Shown: positions 32,411 through 40,967 of the stretch, one piece after another
How the letters are laid out: each line of letters opens with the position of its first letter
How positions within the stretch are numbered: position 1 is the stretch's first letter
DNA from: Streptomyces smaragdinus
GTDB lineage: Bacteria > Actinomycetota > Actinomycetes > Streptomycetales > Streptomycetaceae
Length of the DNA: 64,000 nucleotides
Direction: 5' to 3'
Assembly (NCBI RefSeq): GCF_009604385.1
Contig: NZ_WEGJ01000016.1
Span: 1-64,000, forward strand
Notes under the pieces: generated by a model
Databases searched by the model: none
What the model saw: only the letters and a program-made list of their open reading frames with translations
What the model was told of the DNA's origin: nothing
Program-made: the position numbers and the translations under genes

Positions 32411-33982
32411 TCACTCCCACGGCACCTCCGGCGCCCGGTAGTAGCCGATGCCCTGCTCCGTCCAGCGCGGGCCCTGGGCGGCCAGGCGCAGGCGGTACGC
32501 GTCCCAGTCGTGGGTCTCGGCCGGTGACCAGCCGAGTTCCGCCGCTCCCGCGATCCGGGGGAACGCCATGTACTCGAGGTCGGCGAGCGTCTCGAGGGTC
32601 TCCGTCCACAGCGGGGCCTCCACCCCGGCCACGGCGCTCTCGGGGGCGCCCTGGAGGAAGCCGGCGGGGTCCCAGTCGTACGACGTCTCGACGCTGACGT
32701 AGCCCGCCCAGTGCAGGCCGATCTTCGTGCGGCGGTCGTACTGCATGTCGAGGTAGAGGCGGGTGGCGGGCGAGAGGATCACCTTGGTGCCGGCGTTCGC
32801 CGCCGCGACGACGTCCGCCTCGGTGCCGGTGCGGCCCCAGTACTGGGCGATCGTCCCGGACGCCGGGTGGGCGCCGGTGATCTGGTGCCAGGCCAGCACG
32901 GTCTTGCCGTAGCGGGCGACGACCGGCTGGACGCGGTCCATGAAGGCGGCGTAGTCGGCGGGGCTGGTGGCGTCGGCCTCGTCGCCGCCGATGTGGAGGT
33001 ACGGGCCGGGGGTGAGCGCGGCGATCTCGCGGACGACGTCGTCCACGAAGTCGTACGTCCGCTCCAGCGGGATGCACAGCGAGGTGAAGCCGACCCGGAT
33101 CCCGGTGTAGAGGCGCGGCGCCCTTCCGTCGCAGTTCAGCTCGGCGTACGAGGAGAGGGCGGCGCCGGTGTGCCCCGGCATGTCGATCTCCGGGACGACG
33201 GTCAGCCCGCGGGACGCGGCGTAGGCGACGAGCTCGGTGTACTGGGCCTGCGTGTAGGAGCCGCCGTCCCCGCCGCCGACCTCCGTCGTGCCGCCGTACT
33301 CCGCGAGCCGGGGCCAGGAGCCGATCGCGATGCGCCAGCCCTGGTCGTCGGAGAGGTGGAGGTGCAGCCGGTTCAGCTTGTACGGGGCGAGGTCGTCGAT
33401 GTACCGCTTCACCTCCGCCACCGTGAAGAAGTGCCGGGCCACGTCCAGCATCGCCCCCCGGTAGGCGTAGCGCGGCCGGTCGGTGATCGTCCCGCCGGCC
33501 ACCGTCCACGGACCGGGCCGCACGGTGCGGGCCTCGACCGCCGGCGGGAGCAGCTGGCGCAGGGTCTGTACGCCGTAGAACAGCCCCGCCGGCCGGTACG
33601 CCGTGATCGTTACGGCCCCGGCGCCCGCCTCCAGCCGGTACCCCTCGTCCCCGAAGGTCCCCGCCGCGGCGCCGTCCAGCGCCAGCCGTATCCCGTCCGT
33701 CCCGCCGCCCTCGGTCACCGGCAGCGGATACCCGGTGGACGGCCGCAACAGCCCCGCCAGATAGTCACCGGTCGCCCGCTCCCCCGCCGGCACGCGTATC
33801 ACCGTGTCCGCGGTGATCGCGTACGCCGCCCCGCCGGGCTCCGCCGAGACGGGCGCCGGGACCACCGCGTCGTACGCGCCCGGGGTGACGGCGGCGGCGG
33901 TCTCCTCGCCGGGAGAGGCGCAGGCGCCGAGCGCCCCGGCCACCATCAGCAGCACGGCCGCAAGCACGGGCGTCCGTCTCAC
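32411..33982 (-). CDS. Lipoprotein beta-N-acetylhexosaminidase (GH20)
   Basis: 523 aa from GTG 33982, chosen because GGGAGGGG lies 7 nt upstream. Signal peptide with lipobox: VLLMVAGALGAC, Cys ~20. GH20 N-terminal domain (~35-160) and catalytic barrel (~165-515): YRGAMLDVARHFF, LHLHLSDDQGWRI, VVPEIDMPGHTGAA, and catalytic Asp-Glu in YLHIGGDEADATS. It removes terminal GlcNAc from chitin or peptidoglycan fragments at the cell surface. The nearby glmS makes GlcN-6-P, the same sugar family, though the genes are divergent. About 140 bp of featureless sequence separates it from the GH25 gene. Confidence 0.95.
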   Translation of the reverse strand: MRRTPVLAAVLLMVAGALGACASPGEETAAAVTPGAYDAVVPAPVSAEPGGAAYAITADTVIRVPAGERATGDYLAGLLRPSTGYPLPVTEGGGTDGIRLALDGAAAGTFGDEGYRLEAGAGAVTITAYRPAGLFYGVQTLRQLLPPAVEARTVRPGPWTVAGGTITDRPRYAYRGAMLDVARHFFTVAEVKRYIDDLAPYKLNRLHLHLSDDQGWRIAIGSWPRLAEYGGTTEVGGGDGGSYTQAQYTELVAYAASRGLTVVPEIDMPGHTGAALSSYAELNCDGRAPRLYTGIRVGFTSLCIPLERTYDFVDDVVREIAALTPGPYLHIGGDEADATSPADYAAFMDRVQPVVARYGKTVLAWHQITGAHPASGTIAQYWGRTGTEADVVAAANAGTKVILSPATRLYLDMQYDRRTKIGLHWAGYVSVETSYDWDPAGFLQGAPESAVAGVEAPLWTETLETLADLEYMAFPRIAGAAELGWSPAETHDWDAYRLRLAAQGPRWTEQGIGYYRAPEVPWE

Positions 33983-34119
33983 AGGCGTTCCCCTCCCCAC
34001 AGCCGATCCACCTTGGTACGGACTTACCGGCTGTCCCCGGAGGCGTCAAGGTGTAGACCACTTGGCTCCCCGAAAGAACCCTTCCCTGCCCGATATCGGG
34101 CAGATTTCTTGCGAAGGCC

Positions 34120-34401
34120 GTGATCATCCAGCAGTATCAACGGGTGCACACCGAGCTCATCGATCATCTGGTCCGCAGCGCCCCGCTCCACCGCGGCGAA
34201 GCCGCCCGGGTGATCCAGGACGTCCTCGCCTACTTCGACGAGACGACCGAGGAGTTCGTCCGCCGCCGCCATCGCGAGCTCCAGGGTCAGGGCCTGGTCA
34301 ACGCGGCGATCTTCGAACGGATCGCCGGCGAGCTCCCGCAACGGGTGGTGGCGCCGCCGGAGCTTTCCCAGCGGCAGCTGCGCCGCATCGTGTACGGCTG
34401 A
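34120..34401 (+). CDS. Small conserved hypothetical protein upstream of glmS
   Basis: 93 aa from GTG 34120. All-helical, basic at the C terminus: QQYQRVHTELIDHLVRSAPLH, ARVIQDVLAYFDETTEEFVRRRH, FERIAGELPQRVVAPPELSQRQLRRIVYG. The middle (LVRSAPLHRGEAARVIQDVLAYFDE) has a faint resemblance to the HU/IHF helical start, but the DNA-binding arm is missing. It ends 57 bp before glmS and may be on the same transcript. Function unknown. Confidence 0.65.
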   Translation: MIIQQYQRVHTELIDHLVRSAPLHRGEAARVIQDVLAYFDETTEEFVRRRHRELQGQGLVNAAIFERIAGELPQRVVAPPELSQRQLRRIVYG

Positions 34402-34458
34402 GCCGCCGCGCGGCCCGGCCCGTACGAGACGAGCATCGAAGACGACGTAAGGAACGAT

Positions 34459-36276
34459 ATGTGCGGAATCGTGGGATACATCGGGCGGCGTGACGCCGCC
34501 CCGCTGCTGCTGGAGGGCCTGCAGCGGCTGGAGTACCGGGGCTACGACTCGGCCGGGGTCGCGATCACCGGGAAGACCGGCGGGCTGAAGACGGTCAAGG
34601 CCAAGGGCCGGGTCCGGGAGCTGGACGCCAAGCTGCCGAAGCGGTTCGCCGGCACCACCGGCATCGCCCACACCCGCTGGGCCACCCACGGCGCCCCCAA
34701 CGACACCAACGCCCACCCGCACCTGGACGCCGACGGCAAGGTCGCCGTCGTCCACAACGGCATCATTGACAACGCCACCGACCTGCGCACCAGGCTGATC
34801 GCCGAGGGCGTCGAGTTCCGCTCCGACACCGACACCGAGGTCCTCCCCCACCTCATCGCCCGCTCCCAGGCGCCCACGCTGGAGGAGAAGGTCCGCGACG
34901 CGCTGCGCCACGTCGAGGGCACGTACGGCATCGCCGTCCTGCACAGCGACTTCAACGACCGCATCGTCGTCGCCCGCAACGGCTCCCCCGTCGTCCTGGG
35001 CATCGGCGAGAAGGAGATGTTCGTCGCCTCCGACATCGCCGCGCTCGTCTCCCACACCCGCCAGATCGTCACCCTCGACGACGGCGAGATGGCCACGATC
35101 AAGGCCGACGACTACCGCACGTACACCACCCGCGAGGGCTCGCGCACGGCCGCGTCGCCGGAGACGGTGGAGTACGAGGCCGCCTCGTACGACATGGGCG
35201 GACACGACACGTACATGCACAAGGAGATGTCCGAGCAGCCCGAGGCCGTCGACCGGGTGCTGCGCGGCCGGATCGAGGACCGCTTCGCCACCGTGCATCT
35301 GGGCGGGCTGAACCTGGACGCCCGCGAGGCGCGCTCCATCCGCCGGGTGAAGATCCTCGGCTGCGGCACCTCGTACCACGCCGGCATGGTCGGCGCGCAG
35401 ATGATCGAGGAGCTGGCGCGCATCCCCGCGGACGCGGAGCCGGCGTCGGAGTTCCGCTACCGCAACGCGGTCGTCGACCCCGACACGCTGTACGTCGCGG
35501 TGTCCCAGTCCGGTGAGACGTACGACGTGCTGGCCGCCGTGCAGGAGCTCAAGCGCAAGGGCGCGCGGGTGCTGGGCGTGGTGAACGTCGTCGGTTCGGC
35601 GATCGCCCGCGAGACGGACGGCGGGGTGTACGTGCACGCCGGGCCCGAGGTGTGCGTGGTGTCCACCAAGTGCTTCACCAACACCACGGTGGCGTTCGCG
35701 CTGCTGGCCCTGCATCTGGGCCGGATCCGCGACCTGTCGGTGTCCGACGGCAAGCGGATCATCGAGGGGCTGCGCAAACTGCCCGGGCAGATCGCGGAGA
35801 TCCTGGCCGGCGAGGACGAGATCCGCAAGCTGGCGGGCGAGTTCGCGCACGCGCGGTCGATGCTGTTCATCGGGCGGGTACGGGGCTACCCGGTGGCCCG
35901 CGAGGCGTCGCTGAAGCTCAAGGAGATCAGCTACATCCACGCGGAGGCGTATCCGGCCTCGGAGCTCAAGCACGGCCCGCTGGCGCTGATCGAGCCGGAC
36001 GTGCCGACGGTGGCGATCGTCCCGAGCGACGACCTGCTGGAGAAGAACCGCGCGGCGCTGGAGGAGATCAAGGCCCGCAGCGGGCGGATCCTCGCGGTGG
36101 CGCACGAGAAGCAGGAGAAGGCGGACCACACGATCGTCGTCCCGCAGAACGAGCCGGAGCTGGACCCGATCCTGATGGGCATCCCGCTCCAGCTGCTGGC
36201 GTACCACACGGCGAAGGAGCTGGACCGCGACATCGACAAGCCCCGCAACCTGGCGAAGTCCGTGACAGTGGAATAG
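34459..36276 (+). CDS. glmS: Glutamine--fructose-6-phosphate aminotransferase (isomerizing)
   Basis: 605 aa, ATG 34459. Class II glutamine amidotransferase begins CGIVGYIGRRDAAPLLLEGL with Cys2 as nucleophile after Met removal, and shows HTRWATHGAP and HNGIIDN. Two SIS domains follow (~285-430 and 455-600) with CGTSYHAG, SQSGETYDVLAAV and the family C-terminus DKPRNLAKSVTVE. It makes glucosamine-6-phosphate for peptidoglycan and other amino sugars in the cytoplasm. Streptomycetes often carry two glmS genes; this may be either. A very strong terminator follows. Confidence 0.97.
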   Translation: MCGIVGYIGRRDAAPLLLEGLQRLEYRGYDSAGVAITGKTGGLKTVKAKGRVRELDAKLPKRFAGTTGIAHTRWATHGAPNDTNAHPHLDADGKVAVVHNGIIDNATDLRTRLIAEGVEFRSDTDTEVLPHLIARSQAPTLEEKVRDALRHVEGTYGIAVLHSDFNDRIVVARNGSPVVLGIGEKEMFVASDIAALVSHTRQIVTLDDGEMATIKADDYRTYTTREGSRTAASPETVEYEAASYDMGGHDTYMHKEMSEQPEAVDRVLRGRIEDRFATVHLGGLNLDAREARSIRRVKILGCGTSYHAGMVGAQMIEELARIPADAEPASEFRYRNAVVDPDTLYVAVSQSGETYDVLAAVQELKRKGARVLGVVNVVGSAIARETDGGVYVHAGPEVCVVSTKCFTNTTVAFALLALHLGRIRDLSVSDGKRIIEGLRKLPGQIAEILAGEDEIRKLAGEFAHARSMLFIGRVRGYPVAREASLKLKEISYIHAEAYPASELKHGPLALIEPDVPTVAIVPSDDLLEKNRAALEEIKARSGRILAVAHEKQEKADHTIVVPQNEPELDPILMGIPLQLLAYHTAKELDRDIDKPRNLAKSVTVE

Positions 36277-36282
36277 CCACGA

Positions 36283-36327
36283 GCGGCCCCGCCGCGCGCT
36301 GCCACCATGTGCGCGCGGCGGGGCCGC
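36283..36327. terminator. Strong GC hairpin terminator after glmS
   Basis: Perfect 17-bp stem: 36283-36299 (GCGGCCCCGCCGCGCGC) pairs with 36311-36327, 11-nt loop. It lies 7 bp after the glmS stop. Further hairpins (GCCGGCGT/ACGCCGGC at 36337-36360) precede the convergent transporter stop. Confidence 0.92.
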
Positions 36328-36410
36328 CTCCCCTGTGCCGGCGTCGCCCATTACGCCGGCGGTGCGGCTGCCCGGCCGGGGACCGTCACCTCCCGGTGGG
36401 CAGCGCGTCC

Positions 36411-36977
36411 TTACGCCGCGGCGGCCTCACGGCCGGCGGAGCGCCGGGGCAGCGCGGTGGGCAGATGGGCTATCGCGGCGGTCGCCGTGTACCAGGCGGC
36501 GAGGCCGGAGAGGGCCGCGGCGTAGCCGCCGACCTTCGTCAGGTCCGCGTTGTCCGCGAACTGGGCTATGGCCAGCACCAGCATGCCGACGAAGAGCAGT
36601 CCGTACACGGCCTGCGTGAGCAATCCGGCACCGTTGGACGCGAGCGTCAGCGTCAGGGCGATCAGGGCGAACAGCAGCAGGAAGAGTCCGGCCGCGTTGG
36701 GGTCGACCTGGGTGCCGGCGGCGGAGCCCCAGGTGAACCAGAGCGCGCCGGTCGCGCCGAACGCCGCGCCCGTCAGCGCGCTGCCCGCGCGCAGTTCGAG
36801 GACGCCGACGACGAACAGGGCCACGCCGCCCGCCCAGGTGGCGAGATCGACGGCGTTGGCGGCGGTGACCCCGTCGATCAGGTCCGAGTTACCGAGACCG
36901 AACGCGAGCAGGGTGACGCCGAGAAGTAGATAGCCGAGGGTGGTGGTGTTGCTTCCCGCGGAGACGTCTCTGTCCAC
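36411..36977 (-). CDS. GPR1/FUN34/YaaH (SatP) family acetate/succinate transporter
   Basis: 188 aa from GTG 36977, preceded by AGGGAG; an ATG at 37055 is in frame but lacks an RBS. Six membrane helices fill residues ~15-175: LGYLLLGVTLLAFGLG, ATWAGGVALFVVGVLEL, TGAAFGATGALWFTWG, AAGLFLLLFALIALTLTLA, QAVYGLLFVGMLVLAIA, GGYAAALSGLAAWYTATAAI. The pattern and size fit the SatP family of short-chain carboxylate:proton channels. Substrate is inferred from family only. Confidence 0.85.
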   Translation of the reverse strand: MDRDVSAGSNTTTLGYLLLGVTLLAFGLGNSDLIDGVTAANAVDLATWAGGVALFVVGVLELRAGSALTGAAFGATGALWFTWGSAAGTQVDPNAAGLFLLLFALIALTLTLASNGAGLLTQAVYGLLFVGMLVLAIAQFADNADLTKVGGYAAALSGLAAWYTATAAIAHLPTALPRRSAGREAAAA

Positions 36978-37153
36978 AGCGGGCTCCCTTCGTTTCCAGG
37001 GCTGAACGGCTGCTGGTGCTGCCCCCGTTATGCCCGTCACAAATTCACAATCCACCTTCTACCAGCGGGTAGATTCGACTTGTTCGAAGCCCGTACGAGC
37101 CGGACGCGGGCGCGCGTACCGGGCGCTCGTACGAAGAGGGAGCCGGACCCGGC

Positions 37154-37675
37154 TCAGGGAATGACGACGACCGGCCGCTTGGCCCGCTTGGCGAGCCGTC
37201 CCGCCACCGACCCGAAGATCCGGCCGACGATGCCGTGCGTGGAACCGACCACGATCGCGTCGGCCTCGTACTCCCGGCCGACCTCCTCCAGTTCGTGGCA
37301 GATGTCGCCGCCGCGCTCGACGAGGATCCACGGCACCTCGGCCAGATAGTCCGCGCACGCCAGCTCCAGCCCGAGCACCTCGGTGCGGTGGTCCGGCACG
37401 TCGACGAACACCGGCGGCTCGCAGCCCGCCCATACGGTCGTGGGCAGCCGGTTGGCGACATGGACGATGATCAGCCCGCAGCCGGAGCGGCGGGTCATGC
37501 CGATCGCGTACGCCAGGGCACGCTCGGCGGACGTCGAGCCGTCGAAGCCGACGACGACGCCGTGCAGGAAGGCCGGGTCGCATACGCGGCGCGGCTCGCT
37601 CTCCGCTTCCAGTTCCGCCGTAGGGTCGGCGAACTGCTTGCGGTCCGCGGGTTCGGGGATTTCGTGACCGGCCAT
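37154..37675 (-). CDS. Universal stress protein (UspA domain)
   Basis: 173 aa from ATG 37675. After a ~35-residue acidic leader the Usp fold starts (HGVVVGFDGSTSAERALAYAIG) and ends with the nucleotide-binding signature GSTHGIVGRIFGSVAGRLAKRAKRPVVVIP, the G-2x-G-9x-G-S/T pattern of ATP-binding members. A single Usp domain, cytoplasmic. The role is stress or dormancy signalling by family knowledge. It is the gene immediately upstream of and divergent from the adpA promoter region. Confidence 0.92.
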   Translation of the reverse strand: MAGHEIPEPADRKQFADPTAELEAESEPRRVCDPAFLHGVVVGFDGSTSAERALAYAIGMTRRSGCGLIIVHVANRLPTTVWAGCEPPVFVDVPDHRTEVLGLELACADYLAEVPWILVERGGDICHELEEVGREYEADAIVVGSTHGIVGRIFGSVAGRLAKRAKRPVVVIP

Positions 37676-38437
37676 CGGTGTCTCGGCGAAGAAGTCCTTG
37701 GGAGGGGGAACGGCTGTGGCTGGATGGGGCTGATCCGAGCTCCTGACGTGAGGCAACACCCGGAGTGACCGGGAAGCATCTTCCCAAGCCCTTACCCCAA
37801 GGGTACGGCGACACTCCCCGCCTGCCCAGGTCTTCGGCCCCGTGCGCCCCTCACGGGTGACGGAACCGGCCGACCCGGACCGGACCGGCGGTGTCAGGGA
37901 GCATGCCCGAGGAACCGCTTGAACGCAATGCCCTGCTGCCGTGGCCGCGCCCCGGACGGGCGCGGGGCCGCCGCGGCCACTCGCTCCGGGCGCGCTCCCG
38001 TGCGCCCTCGCCGCGCCCCCGGCCGGGGCGTAAGGCTGCCCGCCGGACCCTGTGTGACCGACGGGCCGGGGCCGGCCGCCCCGGCGCGGCCCGCCGAGGC
38101 GGGCGGCAGCGGCCGGAAGTGGCCCATTCGCAGATGGTTTTCGGACAACTTCCGTTCTCCGTAAAGGAGTTGTGGGTGACATGTGGCAACACCCCTGGTG
38201 CACGGGCGTGCAGGGGCGCAAGGTCGTTTGGGCTCGGCCGACCACGGGGGTGACGGGGAAGGCGCACTTCACAGGCGGGCGATGCAGTGCAACGCTTCGT
38301 GATCGAATGCTTTACGCCAAGTTTCCATATCGACATGGGGCAGGGCCCGAACATGTCACGCCGGCCCCGGTGGCCACATAAGATTTGATCTTGTGGCCAC
38401 CGTTGAGGTCCAGACAACCGAGGGGGGCGCGAGCAGC
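37676..38437. other. Long intergenic region upstream of adpA
   Basis: 762 bp without a convincing gene; long upstream regions are typical of adpA. The left half (37860-38120) is extremely GC-rich and full of overlapping inverted repeats such as GGGGCCGCCGCGGCC. From about 38125 the composition drops, with AT-richer segments (CAGATGGTTTTCGG; GCTTTACGCC) suited to promoters. No single promoter can be named with confidence. The hairpin at 38368-38402 is listed separately. Confidence 0.6.
38368..38402 (+). promoter_or_regulatory. Long stem-loop in the adpA leader
   Basis: CGGTGGCCAC (38368-38377) pairs perfectly with GTGGCCACCG (38393-38402). Inside, AAGAT (38380-38384) pairs with ATCTT (38388-38392) around a TTG loop, with AT bulged. 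It ends 35 nt before the adpA start codon, and GTGGCCAC is itself palindromic. It could act as an mRNA structure or as a double protein-binding site. Confidence 0.65.
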
Positions 38438-39553
38438 ATGACCCAGGACACCGCTGTCGCCGGTGCGCAGAATCCCAGGGCGCCGGGTGCGAGACGGCGC
38501 CGTGAGGTCGTGGCGGTCCTGCTGTTCAGTGGCGGCCCCATCTTCGAGAGCTCCATACCGCTGTCGGTGTTCGGCGCCGACCGGCAGGACACCGGCGCGC
38601 CCCGCTACCGGCTGCTGGTCTGCGCGGGCGAGCCCGTCCCCCTGCTGACCACCGGCGGCCTGGAGCTGACCACCCCGCACGGGCTGGACGCGCTGTCGCG
38701 GGCCGGGACCATCGTCGTCCCCGCCTGGCGCTCGATCACCGCGCCGCCGCCCGCCACGGCCCTGCAGGCCCTGCGCCGCGCGCACGAGGAGGGCGCGCGG
38801 ATCGTGGGCCTGTGCACCGGCGCCTTCGCGCTGGCCGCCGCGGGGCTGCTGGACGGGCGGCCCGCCACCACGCACTGGATGTACGCGCCGACCCTGGCCA
38901 AGCGCTATCCGAGCGTCCACGTCGACCCCCGCGAGCTGTACGTGGACGACGGCGACATCCTCACCTCCGCCGGCACCGCCGCCGGGATCGACCTGTGCCT
39001 GCACATCGTGCGCACCGACCACGGCGCGGAGGCCGCCGCCGCGCTGGCCCGCCGCCTGGTCGTACCGTCGCGCCGGGGCTCGGGGGCCGACCGGCATCTG
39101 GACCGGTCATTACCCGAGGAGATCGGCGGGGATCCCCTGGCCGAAGTCGTCTCCTGGGCCCTGGAGCACCTGCACGAGCAGTTCGACGTGGAGGCGCTCG
39201 CCACCCGGGCGTACATGTCACGCCGGACGTTCGACCGGCGGTTCCGTTCGCTGACCGGCAGCGCTCCGCTGCAGTGGCTGATCACGCAGCGGGTGCTCGC
39301 GGCGCAGCGGCTGCTGGAGACGTCCGACTTCTCCGTGGACGAGGTCGCCGGCCGCTGCGGCTTCCGCTCGCCGGTGGCTCTGCGCGGACATTTCCGGCGC
39401 CAGCTGGGCTACTCCCCGGCCGCGTACCGGGCGGCGTACCGCAGCCGGCATCCGCAGCCGGACGAGAAGCCGGAAACTGACGCGTTCGCCGTGCAGAGCG
39501 CCCGTGAGCCCCGCCGTACGGTCCCCACCCAGCGGGAACGCCCGACCGGGTAG
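38438..39553 (+). CDS. adpA: AdpA, AraC-family global developmental regulator
   Basis: 371 aa from ATG 38438; a GTG at 38393 is in frame but lies in the leader hairpin. N-terminal DJ-1/PfpI-like dimerisation domain (~20-190: VVAVLLFSGGPIFESSIPLSVFG, RIVGLCTGAFALAAAGLLDG, TTHWMYAPTLAKRYP). C-terminal AraC double HTH (~225-330: SRRTFDRRFRSLTGSAPLQWL, VDEVAGRCGFRSPVALRGHFRRQLG). The match to Streptomyces AdpA is unmistakable. Leu in DRSLPEE (residue 225) is encoded by TTA (39110-39112), the conserved bldA-dependent codon between the two domains. Controls morphological development and secondary metabolism. Slightly shorter than the ~400 aa orthologues, mainly at the C terminus. Upstream of orn, as in other streptomycetes. 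Confidence 0.97.
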   Translation: MTQDTAVAGAQNPRAPGARRRREVVAVLLFSGGPIFESSIPLSVFGADRQDTGAPRYRLLVCAGEPVPLLTTGGLELTTPHGLDALSRAGTIVVPAWRSITAPPPATALQALRRAHEEGARIVGLCTGAFALAAAGLLDGRPATTHWMYAPTLAKRYPSVHVDPRELYVDDGDILTSAGTAAGIDLCLHIVRTDHGAEAAAALARRLVVPSRRGSGADRHLDRSLPEEIGGDPLAEVVSWALEHLHEQFDVEALATRAYMSRRTFDRRFRSLTGSAPLQWLITQRVLAAQRLLETSDFSVDEVAGRCGFRSPVALRGHFRRQLGYSPAAYRAAYRSRHPQPDEKPETDAFAVQSAREPRRTVPTQRERPTG

Positions 39554-39600
39554 CGCACGGGTGTGTCTGTACGTGACACGTGAGCCGTAGGGTTGGTGCC

Positions 39601-40197
39601 ATGAACGACCGCATGGTGTGGATCGACTGTGAGATGACCGGCCTGTCCCTGACGACCGACGCGCTGATCGAGGTGGCCGCCCTGGTCACCGACTCCGAGC
39701 TGAACGTGCTCGGCGACGGCGTGGACATCGTTATCCGGCCCCCGGACGAGGCGCTGGAGAGCATGCCGGAGATCGTGCGCGAGATGCACACCAGCTCCGG
39801 ACTGCTGGACGAGCTGGCCGGCGGTACGACGCTGGCGGACGCGGAGGCCCAGGTCCTCGCGTACGTCCGCGAGCACGTCCCCGAGCGGGGCAAGGCCCCG
39901 CTGTGCGGGAACTCCGTGGGCACGGACCGCGGCTTCCTCGCCCGGGACATGGGGGCGCTGGAGGAGTACCTCCACTACCGGATCGTGGACGTCTCCTCGG
40001 TCAAGGAGCTGGCGCGGCGCTGGTACCCGCGGGCGTACTTCAACAGCCCGCCGAAGTCCGGCAACCACCGCGCTCTCGCCGACATCCGCGAGTCCATCGC
40101 GGAGCTGCGGTACTACCGCGAGGCGGTCTTCGTCCCGCAGCCCGGCCCGGACTCGGAGACGGCCCGTACGATCGCCGCCCGCCACACCGTGTCCTGA
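39601..40197 (+). CDS. orn: Oligoribonuclease
   Basis: 198 aa, ATG 39601. DEDDh 3'-5' exonuclease with all motifs: WIDCEMTGL (Asp, Glu), LCGNSVGTDRGFLARDM (Asp) and GNHRALADIRESIAEL (His, Asp). It degrades nanoRNAs of 2-5 nt and the linear product of c-di-GMP breakdown; in Streptomyces it is needed for normal growth and development. Located 47 bp after adpA in the same orientation, the conserved adpA-ornA arrangement. Confidence 0.97.
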   Translation: MNDRMVWIDCEMTGLSLTTDALIEVAALVTDSELNVLGDGVDIVIRPPDEALESMPEIVREMHTSSGLLDELAGGTTLADAEAQVLAYVREHVPERGKAPLCGNSVGTDRGFLARDMGALEEYLHYRIVDVSSVKELARRWYPRAYFNSPPKSGNHRALADIRESIAELRYYREAVFVPQPGPDSETARTIAARHTVS

Positions 40198-40286
40198 CCC
40201 CGGGCGCCCCCGTGGATACGGGGAGGCGAGCACCCGTGAAGACCCTGTACACTTCATTCTGGCCGGTGCGAAAAGCACAGGTCATG

Positions 40287-40359
40287 GTGGGTGTAGCTCA
40301 GCTGGTAGAGCACCTGGTTGTGGTCCAGGATGTCGCGGGTTCGAGTCCCGTCACTCACC
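40287..40359 (+). tRNA. tRNA-His (GTG anticodon)
   Basis: Full cloverleaf: acceptor GTGGGTG / CACTCAC with one G-U pair, U8-A9, D-arm GCTCAGCTGGTAGAGC, anticodon loop TTGTGGT (anticodon GTG), T-arm CGGGTTCGAGTCCCG. The extra G at 40286 faces C73, the His-specific G-1:C73 pair. CCA is not encoded. A rho-independent terminator follows. Confidence 0.96.
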
Positions 40360-40367
40360 CTTCGTCG

Positions 40368-40404
40368 CTGAGGGCCGGCCTGCGGGTCGGCCCTCAGTGC
40401 TTTT
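40368..40404 (+). terminator. Rho-independent terminator of tRNA-His
   Basis: Stem CTGAGGGCCGGCC (40368-40380) / GGTCGGCCCTCAG (40385-40397) with one G-U pair and a TGCG loop, followed by TGCTTTT. A classical hairpin plus T-run, unusual in this GC-rich genome. Confidence 0.93.
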
Positions 40405-40437
40405 CCGGTCTGGATTCTCCGGAGGGAGCGTGGCCGC

Positions 40438-40890
40438 GTGACGGAGCAGGGTGAGCGCGGGTTCGGGGTCGTGGCGGCGCTGGTGCGGTCGACGTTCCTG
40501 GTGAACGCCGTGTACGCGGAGTCGGCGCGGGAGTACGGGCTCACCTCGCAGCAGGGGCAGTTGCTGTGCGTGCTGCTGGGGCGGTCGTACGGGATGGGTG
40601 AGCTCGGCGGGGTGCTGGGGCTGGCCAAGTCGTCGCTCACCGGGCTGGTGGACCGCAGTGCGCGCAACGGGCTGGTCGCGCGGGAGGCCGATCCGCGGGA
40701 CACCCGGGCGGTGCGGGTGGTGCTGACCGAGGAGGGGCGGGCGCTGGGCGGGGAGTTCTACGCGGAGACCTGCCGGCGGGTGGACGCGCTGGCAGGGGGG
40801 CTGGACGGGGGCGAGCGGGACGCGCTGGACGGGCTGCTCAGCCGGGTCGTACGGGAGAACGAGGTGCCGGTGGTGTTCCCGGAGTCCTGA
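40438..40890 (+). CDS. MarR-family transcriptional regulator
   Basis: 150 aa, GTG 40438. Winged HTH: YGLTSQQGQLLCVLLGRSYGMGELGGVLGLAKSSLTGLVDRSARNGLV with the wing EADPRDTRAVRVVLTEEGRAL; flanking helices form the dimer. Just downstream are two perfect GTTCG-N5-CGAAC palindromes in the promoter of the next gene, a broken flavin oxidoreductase, so the regulator probably controlled that gene. The operators lie after rather than before the marR gene, so they do not autoregulate it directly. Confidence 0.92.
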   Translation: MTEQGERGFGVVAALVRSTFLVNAVYAESAREYGLTSQQGQLLCVLLGRSYGMGELGGVLGLAKSSLTGLVDRSARNGLVAREADPRDTRAVRVVLTEEGRALGGEFYAETCRRVDALAGGLDGGERDALDGLLSRVVRENEVPVVFPES

Positions 40891-40901
40891 AACCGATTGA
40901 G

Positions 40902-40938
40902 GTTCGCAACACGAACTAATATTGTTCGTGGCACGAAC
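40902..40938. promoter_or_regulatory. Two tandem GTTCG-N5-CGAAC operators with embedded -10
   Basis: Sites at 40902-40916 (GTTCGcaacaCGAAC) and 40924-40938 (GTTCGtggcaCGAAC) are each perfectly symmetric, with centres 22 bp apart (about two helical turns). TAATAT at 40917-40922 between them fits a -10 element. Arrangement typical of MarR-family repression. Confidence 0.8.
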
Positions 40939-40967
40939 TTCACCGTTTCCGGCGGAAGGAAACCACC

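Noticed and set aside
34024..36351. Minus-strand frame of 775 codons opposite glmS
   Set aside because: Shadow of glmS; no domain, no start context.
38393..38437. Upstream GTG start for adpA adding 15 residues
   Set aside because: It lies in the second arm of a strong hairpin and lacks a good ribosome-binding site; ATG 38438 gives the normal AdpA N-terminus.
37676..38437. Possible AdpA autoregulatory sites (TGGCSNGWWY) upstream of adpA
   Set aside because: Only partial matches by eye; the degenerate motif would need a scored scan.
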